The position numbers and the translations under genes are program-made. The notes beneath the pieces were generated by a model that worked only from the letters and a program-made list of their open reading frames with translations, had not been told where the DNA came from and made no database searches. Source: Eudorina sp. 2006-703-Eu-15 (lineage: Eukaryota > Chlorophyta > Chlorophyceae > Chlamydomonadales > Volvocaceae). Taken from it: a stretch of DNA of 64,000 bases. The stretch lies in assembly GCA_003117195.1 (NCBI GenBank), contig BDSI01000005.1, positions 1,534,857 through 1,598,856 on the forward strand, read 5' to 3'. Position 1 is the first letter of the stretch. Every line of letters starts with the position of its first letter. Positions 12,101 to 22,024 of this stretch are shown here, piece after piece.

Positions 12101-12641
12101 CCGGTCTGACTTGGCAGGCACTGACCAGCGGGGTCATGCGACGGAGGGCGGCAGCCAGCGGCCGCGTCCCGCCGGCGGCGGCGGCGTGAAGGTATGGCCG
12201 TCGGCGGCGGCGGCCGCGGCGGAGATGCGGCGGTGCGTGCAGGCCATCCTGGAGGAGCGGAGGGCGGCAGCGCGGGCGAGGGCGGAGGCCGAGGCGGCGG
12301 CGCGCGCGGCGGCGGATGCGGCTGCGGCGGATGCGGCTGCGGCCGCCGCCAACGCAGCCGCCACAGCCGCCGCCGCTGTGGATCCCGCTGTGGATGCCCG
12401 GGGAGGTGTAGGTGTAGGTGTAGGTGCAAGTGTGGGTACGGCGGCTCCGCGGCTTCGGGAGCCCGCGCAGCCGGCGGTGCGAGCGCCTGTCGGCGTCCCG
12501 GATGGGGAGGGTACGGCTGTGTGGGTGCCGGTTGGGACTGCAGGGGTAGAGCTGGGATGGGAGGGCCGGGGCGCGGTTGGGTCGGATGGGTCGGATGACG
12601 AGGGCAGCACTGGAGCTGCCGGGGAGGAGGACTCGTCCTGA
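9158..12641 (+). CDS. F-box-like, Gln/Asp/Ala-rich C-terminal region; probable continuation of the LRR gene
   Basis: Exons 9158-9268, 9543-9643, 9931-10549, 10822-10892 and 11744-12641 join in phase to 599 codons and one stop at 12639-12641. The first carries an F-box-like core (ILTRLDCRSLVMAALSCRSW), the segment that binds Skp1 in F-box proteins, but no N-terminal LP..I of its own. The third begins with an Arg-rich helix resembling an IQ-type segment (LQVLWARYRRRRARREERR). It then runs into Gln-rich sequence and repeated DLDLD / DSDLDSDEQED acidic motifs. The last starts with RLAEWLLGVEAHCRAAHELD and ends in Ala- and Gly-rich sequence. The preceding LRR exon ends in phase 0 at 8782 and this block begins in phase 0, so a 940-residue fusion is possible with no forced frame. 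A separate gene starting in the 9.0-9.15 kb gap is the alternative. Function unknown. Confidence 0.55.
11019..11051. repeat. GTGTTTC tandem repeat
   Basis: Four tandem copies of a heptamer reading CGTGTTT in a proposed intron. No coding role seen. Confidence 0.8.
11324..11406. repeat. GGAGGGTTGCAGGGTT-type minisatellite
   Basis: Degenerate tandem octamers GGAGGGTT and GCAGGGTT repeat about ten times in a proposed intron. It lets every frame stay open locally, which creates spurious ORFs on both strands. Confidence 0.85.
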
Positions 12642-15600
12642 GGAGCGGCCAGGAGAGCAGGTGCCGGTGGGATGGATGGGCATGGATGCTGTGGCACATG
12701 GCGTACAGGTTACAGCTCGTCGGTGATGGCGGGTGGACCTTCCGATGGAAAGGTCTGGGAGTGGGAGGGTGCGAAGATGGGCTGGAGCTGCGGTCGTGAT
12801 GCCTCCTTCCGTTTCGGTCCTCCGTATCACCTATCAGGGTGGGTTCAAGCCAGCCGCGCTTGTGGTGGCCGTACTGCCCGGCTACTGCCCATGCTGTACA
12901 CGGAAGTCAGAAGACAAAAATGAGCAGGACCACAGCAGGAGAATGGCAGGGCCGTAGCCGAAGAGCTAACCACCAACCAACCAACCAACCAACCAACCGC
13001 AACAGCTTACCTGTCCACCCCGGCTGGAGCCACAGCATGTCAGTGAGACGGCATCGGAGCGTGAAGCTGTTCTTGAGTAATAGACAGTCGTTTAAGGCTT
13101 GTCGGTAGCACCTCTTCCGGCCCCGGCCCCTTCAAACCAAACCCACCCTTAGGACCCCTTCACCCCGACCCGGCCCCAGGGACCTGACACGACCCGGCCG
13201 CGCCCCGAGACCTGTTCCCAACCTGGCGTGGGACCCGGGGTCTTGAGAGGCCTGTGCGTGCTGCAGGGAGGGGCTTGGGGGAAGCCGATGCGCGGACGGG
13301 GTTACAGTGAAAACCGCCCAGACACACCCAGCCCGTGCGAACGGGATGGAAGCACTGCACCCGGGTGAATCTGGACGCGGACTCGGTGAGGGCACTCCGA
13401 CTCGCGCTGACGGGGCCGCTTCTTACAACAAGAGCGAGGGTGGTGAATTGGCGGCGTCGGCCAACCGGACAACTACTACGCAATCGGCGATTTTTCGCGG
13501 TTTCTCTGTGTTTATTGACAACCGGGTGGCGCATGGCCCAGCAGCGCTGCTTGCGGCCCGCGGAGGTGCTGGGTTCCTGGTCAGCTGGACGGAGGCCGCA
13601 GCCGGCCCGCTCTTCACTTCGCTGCAGCTGCCGTGCCGTGCCGTGCCGTGCTGTGCTTTGCTGCGCGTGCGAGGGACGTCGGACGCCGCGCGTGACGGGG
13701 CGACGCCTCATTTCGATGTGGCAACACGGAGGGCGCCGCAAGCCATCAACGGTCAACGGTCAATGGATCCCCCCCCGGCTGCATCAGGGACGGCCGCAGG
13801 AGGGGGGCCCTCACGCGGCTTCGAGTCCGTCACCCTCTCCATGTCCCGTCAACGACAGCAAGACACCCAGCGGGACAGGACCCGGTGCTGCGACCCGACC
13901 CGGTCCCTGAGATCCTGCGTAACAAGCCCATTCATGACTGGGTAGTTACTTCAAAAATACTACCAAAATCGTGTCGGCCGTAAGTCTTTTCTCGCAGAAT
14001 CCCGACACGTGCAGGGGAACGATGCTCGTTCCGGAAGGCGGTCGGCCGAGACGCTCTGAGCGCAACGAGAGCGGATCACGAGACATGTCAGCAATATTTA
14101 TATGTCCATACGTATACAGACGTGGGCCAGTGAAGTGGGCCGAGCGCCGGGCCTCGGACTCGGCCTTCACTAAGACATAGATCGGAATTATAACATGCTT
14201 TCAGGTTTTTATTGGTGGTGGTTGTTGATGGGCTCGATTCGCTATAAATCTTAGGTAAGGAGGATTCGGCATTACGAATACGTATTCGTACCGGAACAAG
14301 GTTGTCGAACCAAGCGAACCAAGTGTGAAATCGAATAGGATCGATGGAGCCCGCCGACAAGCTCGGGAAACTATGCCATCGTTGCGCTCAGCACTTTTTA
14401 TCCGTTTTGCTATACATTTGAATGAACTATTGTTGTAATCGTTGATGTACGCGTTTCGAGCTAACGGCATTCGAATGAAGCTCGGTTCGGAATCATGTCG
14501 GAATCGTAAGGGCTTGTGTCATCGTAACCAGCCGTTAGTATTTTGCTGCAGCTTGTCTTTTCTTAAATTGTTCTTTGAGCTCCCCTGATAGCATTTGGCC
14601 GTACCCACGAGTCTAGGCCAGGCGCATGGTCGAGGTGCCTTTGGCTTTCCGCCTCCTGCCAGGAAATAGCAACCAGTATCTTCGATAATGGTACAAACAG
14701 CGGAAACCAACGGAAGACCTTACACAGCCAACGGCCGAGCTCAGCACGACTGCGCGCACGCAGGGCTTCCGATGCACCACGACACGATGGTCGCTGCTAC
14801 AAAGAATGTACGGCTTGTACGGCGCCGGTCTGCACCCCGTCTCGAGGGCTGCCGAGTCTTGACGCCGCTTCGTTCAACGTCCCAACCCACATGGCCTCAA
14901 GCGGCGAAACCCCGCAAAACCCCGCAACGAAGAGGCCGTAGATACCGTACGCATCCCTTCGGTTCGGCACGTGAATGAACGCTGAAGCCCGCGTGGCGGC
15001 CCCCACCGCGCTCCGGTCGCGGCGAGGGCCACCCGCGCACGGCGCATGCACCGAACTATAGTCCAAGAAGTCCTACGCCGCAAGAAATCCGCGACACACA
15101 GGATAAGGTTTCCCCCGGGGGAAGAGCGCCGGGGCCGGGCGGTCTGCCTCGCGCCCTGGACACATCCCAGCAATCCCTGCATACTCCACACACGCACACG
15201 TCTTCAGTGTGGCTTTCGACGTATCCCCATCTCCATGTCAAATTCTCCACACACACATACACACACGCACGCACCACGAATCCCAACAGTGCGGTCCTCG
15301 CGGATACGTCGTGAACCCGCCTGCCGCGCCCACTCCCCACTCCGCAGTGAACATTCTCCAACACGCTCCCGCCCACCCGGGCATGATCCACAGTCTGGAG
15401 GGGGCGTATGGGGGGATGGCAAGCGATCGGTCCACCCGGCACGGCCAGGGACGCCCTCCAACCGCGCGCGCGGCGCAACCGCGCAAGCACAGGTGGCCGA
15501 GCCGTCGACGGTGATCCGACCACCAGAGGGGTCCCCGGCGCCAGTGTACGACGCGATGGACCGCGGGTCGAGCAGTTCACCCGACTCGGGGCCGCGTGCG

Positions 15601-17533
15601 CACCCTCGATCCCGGACGCCGCGGAGGGATACCCTGCGTGCAGTGCACAACGGAAGGCGGCCTCATCCCGCCTCGATTACCTCGATTACCCGACCATGGC
15701 GTGGCCGAGCAAGCGCCACCAACCCTCCGTCGTAGCGGGGGAACACATACACAGACGCGCACACACACACACGCACACAAGAAAGCTTTGTCCGCCGAAC
15801 GGAGACGCGACGGGCCAGAATGACGGCCATAACTCCCCCGCCATATCACACAACCCGTGCCACTCAAACCGCGGACAGCGCATACCGCGACGCAGTGGGT
15901 GGAATTATACTTTTTTGAGGCGCACAGCTGGTCGGCGTCAATACTGCCGACCCATCCCAACCCAGCAGCAGTCTGTCATAGCCAGACGCTTGAGAATCGA
16001 TTCTGCCGTGTACCGGCTTGTGGGGTCGATAACCCCCATGGCCGCGCCAGTGGACCCAAGTCTAGGGGCGGAGGACCGGCGCTGCGGCGGGAGGATGCGT
16101 GAGGATTCCGCGCTAAGAAGACCGACCGAGGTGTATTTGATGTGAACCGGATAGCAACCCGGCGGGCGCCGCGTCGTCGCCGTCACACAAGCTACTGCTA
16201 CGTGGTGTGGTGGTGATGACTCCCTGACGCACTGCGCGCTTGCACTGCGCGCTGCACCAAGTGCAGTGCAGCGCAGTGCCCCCCCGGCGGGTGCAGGCCG
16301 CAGCCGGGGAGCTTGGTGTATCACCCAGTCCGCGCCGGCCGGCCTGACACTCACTACCTCATCTAAACAGACGATAGATAGACAACTCGCGCCATCCAGC
16401 ACAACATACACAAACACACACTTGTATGTATATGTAAACCGAAGCCATCTTCCGCGAGTAGCAGCCGTGGGTCCCCTGTGTGAGGGGGCCCACCGCCCGG
16501 CGGGCAGGCCGCGCGTGCCCAGCAGCAGGCAGGCTGACGAGCCCAACGGCATCGCGGCGTGCACGCGGCGGTGCCCGCCCGCGCATGGGGACGTTGCGCT
16601 ACAACAAACGCACGTACACCGATCCCCAAGCGGACGCCTTAGAGACACACCGTTTCACCACACCCCGAAGGCGGCAAGTATATTATCTTCCGTTCACTCG
16701 ACTCGAAAACAATCCCCATCAACCCCCGCAGGATCAGAACAAGTCATCAGGCACGTCAGAGGGCGGCGGCTTGCAGGCGCAAGGGCGGCCGGGACGCGAC
16801 CCGGGTCCGGGACGACCTCCAAGATAAGGCCCCGACCTCGCAGGCCGCCATCGGTTCCCCTACTCCGGAGCGAGGCGGCGCCGGAATGGGGCGCCGGCTC
16901 AAAGCCGCGCGGGCTCGCGGTCGTTTATGGCAACCAACGTCAGGACAGCGGCGACCACATAGCGGCGACCCCATCCACACAAGTCCAACCCCACCAAATC
17001 GCAGTCAAGTAGTCCATGTCGTACCGGTCGTGCCGTACACATTCCGGAATCGATTGATCCCACCGTGATAGATGCCACACACACACACAGGCCACCTCAA
17101 CACTACACCAGCGCAGCACCAGCGGAGGCCCTCGGCTGCGCCAAAACGGGCCGGCTGCTTGCCGCTTGCTTTCCCCAACACACCGCGCTCTCTCTTCTTT
17201 ACTTCTGTACAGAGGGCAGGCTCCGCACGCCCACGTCGCGAGGCCGCACAGGGCACAGGGCAACAGGGGACACACACATGCGGAGGAGAGCACCAACACC
17301 GCCGACGCTGGGCCCAGCACCGCAGGGTGGCTCCTCATACCGCATGGCTCGGCGACACCGCTCCACCGCACCTGCGCCACCGCGCGGCTGCTGCCGTGCT
17401 ACCAGCGGGTCCGCACCCACTCTCTCACACACACACACACCCTTCCCTCGCCCCCGAAACCACCTCGCCTCCTCAGCCTCTTCGGAGGAGTGTGCGACGA
17501 TCAGGATATCGCCTTTGGGGTAGAAGCCGTCCA
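12642..17533. other. Stretch without a supportable gene
   Basis: This interval lies between convergent gene ends (the + strand LRR/F-box-like gene and the - strand wall-protein gene). It holds a CCAA microsatellite (about 12970-13000), CA-rich patches near 15245-15280 and 15745-15780, and one copy of a 56-bp dispersed sequence. Open frames are present, but none has a recognisable motif or convincing exon borders. Confidence 0.55.
13464..13520 (+). repeat. 56-bp dispersed sequence, copy 1
   Basis: Shares the block GGACAACTACTACGCAATCG, a diverged middle, and the end TTTATTGACA with 31564-31621, in the same orientation. Only a few substitutions separate the two. Flanks differ, so it is a short dispersed repeat or the remnant of a mobile element. 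Confidence 0.8.
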
Positions 17534-20500
17534 TTAGCTGGAGGAGGGGTACAGCACGCGGCCGCTGAAGCGGACCCACTCCAGGAAGGGGCCGAAGTTG
17601 CTGCCGGCGTTGTCGGGCAGCGGGATGACGGTGATGTAGACGCCGCCGGTGGCAGTGTCCGCCAACGGCTTGGGCAGGTCCATGGCTGAACCCCAGTCGG
17701 GGACCGGCAGGTTGATACCGGAGATGGTGGAGGCGACGCGGACGGTGAGGACCGACTGGCAGGTGTCCGCCGGGTTGGTCACGTTCCAGACGGTTTGGAA
17801 GAGGTTGCCCTCGATGGCGCCGGCTGGCGGGTAGACCCACTTGATGAACTGGACCTGTGGGTATCGGGCAGGCGGAGGGCACAGGGCAGTCAGTTATGGC
17901 GCCGGCGTGTGACGGCGGTCAAGTACGTTGCCAAGCGTGTATGGGACTACAAGGACGCGACTGGGCCCTACCCTATTAGGCCCATACCGGCGGCGGCGGC
18001 AGCAGTAGCAGCCGCAACCGCCTTACATCGCCACAATCCCAGCTCCGCTGCCGTCCCGGACTCAGACCCGCAGCCAGCGACTCACCACAATGATCCCCGG
18101 GTTCTTGATCTGCTTGATCCTGATCTGGGACACCTGGGTAGGGTCCTTGAAGAAGACGGCCACGGAACGGGAGGTGTCGGTGGCCTTCCATGCGTACTTG
18201 CAGCCGGTGCAGCCGTCGGGCTTGTCGGTGGGCACGGGGCAGGGCGGCTTCTGCAGGTCAACCTGGGGAGGGTACCGGCCGGGGCAGGGGGCGGGCAGGA
18301 GGATCAAGATGCGTTGCCGTGCGGTGCGGGCCGTGAAACCCCGTGATGCGTTCAAGGGGAAAATCTGAACGGAGTGGCCACCTCTATACGTAGATATGTA
18401 CCGCATTGTGGCGTCACTAGCCGACTAGAGCAGATCGGTTCTAGCAGGGGCGGAGCGAGGCACAGCGCCACGTCCGCAGCGGGAAGAGGGGGCATAGCTG
18501 TCCCCTCAGGGGGGGCCCGGCCCGCCCCGCCCCGCCCGTGACAGCCAAATCCGCGGAGCGAGGTTGACTGCATGCCAGCAGCTACCAGCAGCCAGTCAGC
18601 CCTCTCCGCCCTGCCAACAAAGGCAGCCCCACCTGTTCTGGCCCCCCGTGTCTGCATTAGCTCCCGATGTGGCCAGCACACGGCTGCCCCTGCGCCAGCG
18701 CAACCCCGGCCCACCGCAGCGGCGTGCCCCGCACTATCCCCTCCCCTCCTCTTCACCCGCGGCCCCCAAGCACTCACCAGCTGGAGAGGGGACTTGGGCT
18801 TGACCTGCCTCCGGAACCCCGGGGAGCCGTACCACACCAGCTCTCTGCAGGAGTTGCACGGGACAGTGAACCCCGACCAAATTGAATGCCACGCAGAGAC
18901 CCCAAAAGTGATACATCAGGGGCGGACCGCAGAGGCCCTGCAGCGCTTTAAGACGACCCACCCTAGGCCCGTCCCGCGCTCGACCCCGCGGCACAGTGCA
19001 TTGCTATGGGCCAGCGACCTCAATCGTTTGCTGAGCTCCTCTGTCTGCACCAGGAGACCACATGGGTCAGGTGGAGCGCTTGCGCGAAGCCAGCCTGCCA
19101 TTCACCAGCCGTTCAATAATTGCGCTCGGCTTGTATGGGCACGATGCCTTTGGCGGGGCAACATGCCTACATACACAAGCTGAGTGCCTTTGCAACAGCT
19201 AATGAATGTCAGGCCTGCCATGGCGACCGGGCAGCAGCGTCAACTCGCAGCCGGGGTCAGAAGGGACACGTGTCTAGAGCTCATGTGCCCAAACTGGAGG
19301 ACGAACCCCCTCCCTACCACGTCAAACCCTGACCTACCCCTTCTCGTTCAGGGCACCAGCAGCAGTCAAGTTGTTGACAATGATGTAGTTGTCGGATGGC
19401 GGTGGCGGAACACTCGGAGGGACGCCCCGCGGAGGAGGAGGAGGCGACGAAAACGGTGGCGGCGGCGGCGGAGAACTGGACACCACCGGCGGTGGCGGCG
19501 GCGGAGACATCGGCGGCGGCGGCGGGCTCGACGGGTTGGGCGGGGTGTTCTTTGGCGGCCGCGGCGGTGGGCTGGGCGGCTTCGGGCTGGGCGGCGGCGG
19601 GCTGGGTGGAATCGGGCTTGGTGGCGGCGGGCTGGGTGGGGACGGACTGGGCGGCGGCGGGCTGGGAGGCTTCGGGCTCGGTGGTGGCGGGCTTGGGGGC
19701 AGCGGGCTCGGCGGCGGTGGGCTCGGCGGCGGCGGTGGGGGGCTCTTCGGCAGGGGCGGCGGCGGCCTGGCGACAACCGGCGGCGGCGACGGCGATTCCT
19801 TAACGCCCGGCCGGTTGGGGCCACGCGGGTAGCGAGGCCAGCGCGGCAGCCGCGGGCGCGGAGGGCGCGGCGGCGGCGGGCTGTTCGGGCTGGGCGGAGG
19901 GCCGGGCGGGGGGCTGGGCGGGGGCTGGGCGGCGGGCTGGGCGGCGGGCTGGGCGGCGGTGAAGAGGTAGGCGGCGGCGGCGGCGAGCTGGACGGTGGCG
20001 GCGGGCTAGGGCCATACACCGGTGGGTAGGTGCCGGCACCGATGGTCAGGAAGCGGCGGAGGACCTCCCCGGCGTGCTTGGGGTCCGACATGTCGGAGAC
20101 GGCCTCCAGCACCGAGTCCAGCAGCTCCGGGTCCTCCAGCTCAGCATCCAGCAGCTCAGCGTCCAGGTCGTCCTCCAGGTCGGACTGGATGACCATCGGC
20201 TTGTTGCCTGAGGGAGAGGGAACCAGAGGGAGGCCAGGTGGAGCGGATATTAGGGCGACTGCGGGACGGGGTGGTGTGTCTGTGTGTAAAAATAACTGGT
20301 GTATTTGGGGAAGGGAAGGGGCCGACGAAATCCTGCAAGCGACGGCTGGTGGCAGTGCGGGTCGTGAGGTGCACAGCGCGTGAAGGACATGCAAGGGAGC
20401 GGAAGGCCGAGGCGACCGGGATGGCCTTGACAGGCGGTGGTGCTGAGGGCGGATGCAGGGGACACCTGGGACGACCCTCGCAAACACACGACCCTTGCAT

Positions 20501-22024
20501 CCTCACTACTACTGACGTGCAGGAGAGCTGGGCGTGAAGCGCTCACGACTGGGCTGCCAAGCCGCCTGATGGCCAATGCGTCGCGCAAAGTGTGCTTCAT
20601 AGCATTCGGGCAGGTTCATGAGGGTTCATGCCAGCTAGGACTGGCTCATCCCCACCCCGGGTTCGCGCGCCAACTGAGCAGTGCCGATGGACAAACTTAC
20701 TAGGTTGGAACTCTGTGATAATTGTCCGCAGAAGGCTGCCCCACTGGTACTGCGGACCCGCCTTCCAGCTGTACCCGAGCCAGACGATGGCACCCTTCAC
20801 GCCCGCCTTTCCGAAAGCCTGCGGAATGTAAACCGCACAAATTTGAGAGTATGAGACGCGAACGCATACCAAAGAGCAGGAACCGCACAAAGAAATGGTG
20901 AAGGTACAGAAAGGCAGCCGCAACCGATATGTGTACGCCTCATATGTACGCCATCAATATTGCCATCATTACACATACTTTATGACATACCAATGTCAAG
21001 ACTAGGATTTTCAAAAGAGGCGCAATGCATTCTGTTCAAACTTAACCGCCGCTGTCGAACGCCTCCGACAGGCATCAACAGGTCAGGTATAAGCGCACAT
21101 GCGATCATAAGAAATTGCTTCTTTAAGATGGAACACAAGCAATTTTCGCACGCATACAGCTGTGCGTATGCACGCGAACAATCTGCCAGCAAATCAGCCC
21201 ATAGATAAAGAAATTATACGTATTCAAGTAACCAAATATATATGCAGCATCATTTCCGTTATCCTACCTGAGCGGCAACCTTGATGTCACTTTCCGGCGC
21301 GAAGTAAAGCGGGACAATTGAAGCGCTGACATCTTCGTGGAGGCATGATGTAAAGAGGCTGACTGTTTCCGCATCCTCGAGGGAAGAAGGCAAAGAGCTC
21401 TTGCCCAAAGTCTTCGCTTGGATGAAAGCAGATGACTGCTTGCTCAGAAGTGTCTCGCCAATGTCTTGGTCCTCATTAGTGTAAAGCTGGTCGCAAACAA
21501 TCCATCCACCTTAATTTGGAAGAAAGAAAAGTGTGTACTCAGTTAGATACACCCGCGGAAGGATTGGATGGAACAGCAAAACGCCGCCGCGAAGCGACAG
21601 GCAGCTTTCCGAGGCACCCGCTCTCACCTTTATAGTTCAGTGCTTTTGCAACGAAGTCACTGAGAGCCTCCCCTTGCCCATGATTTGAGTCCAAGATGAT
21701 CACCAAGCCACCAGACGCCAGGTAAGACGACACCGCCGCCATGTTCTCGGCGGAGCTGTAAAATGTGTGGCCATTTTGAGCTGGAACAACGTAAGCCTTG
21801 GGGGCGCGAGGACCGTCTAACTTTGGCTGCCCAGTGGTGGACAGCATCACGTCAAAGCCCAACTGGCGCAGCTGGCGCTCGAGGCCCATTGCGCTCTTAT
21901 CCCATGACAGATCAAGAACACCATGAGCTTCACTCATGTACATAGCCACTCGAGTTGGCTCAGCCCGGACCGCCGCAAGCGTTCCACAAAGGCCAATCAC
22001 AAGGGAGGCTACCAGCGACCGCAT
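17534..22024 (-). CDS. Secreted Pro-rich (HRGP-type) wall glycoprotein with amidotransferase-like N-terminal domain
   Basis: Seven exons on the minus strand fit in phase: 22024-21628, 21509-21268, 20818-20701, 20207-19357, 18842-18778, 18262-18086 and 17854-17534. The start MRSLVASLVIGLCGTLAAVRA is a signal peptide. The N-terminal half (about residues 25-240) resembles a class I amidotransferase / ThuA-like alpha-beta fold, with hydrophobic strands such as GGLVIILDS and GAIVWLGY. I infer this from pattern only. A Glu/Asp/Leu-rich linker follows. Then comes a long rod of SPPPP-type repeats, expected to be hydroxylated and glycosylated in the algal matrix. The Cys-containing C-terminal domain (KPPCPVP, CTGCKYAW, ending WVRFSGRVLYPSSS) is probably a beta-sandwich of unknown name. 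The fourth exon changes frame once inside the Pro-rich tract (see findings), so as written the protein is broken. It lacks clear pherophorin-domain motifs. Confidence 0.75.
19900..19935 (-). other. Apparent 1-base deletion in the Pro-rich tract
   Basis: On the + strand the 9-base unit GGCGGGCTG repeats regularly, but near 19918-19923 one unit reads GGCGGGGGCTGGG with a base (C) missing. Upstream the minus frame reads PPSPPPSPPPSP then degenerates to RRRR. One frame over, SPPP repeats continue uninterrupted to 19389. With one base added, the exon's length would also match the phase of the next exon. A sequencing or assembly slip is the simplest reading; a real frameshift is possible. Confidence 0.7.

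Noticed and set aside
11676..12830. 384-codon minus-strand ORF opposite the Ala-rich exon
   Set aside because: It is a shadow of GC-rich codons. The plus strand continues the upstream frame and ends with an acidic tail and a stop.
15245..15780. CA-rich patches as CRISPR-like direct repeats
   Set aside because: They are plain dinucleotide microsatellites without spacers.
19184..20029. Plus-strand Gly- and Arg-rich ORFs opposite the wall-protein gene
   Set aside because: They are the complement of SPPPP codons. The minus strand has the signal peptide, matching splice phases and a folded C-terminal domain.
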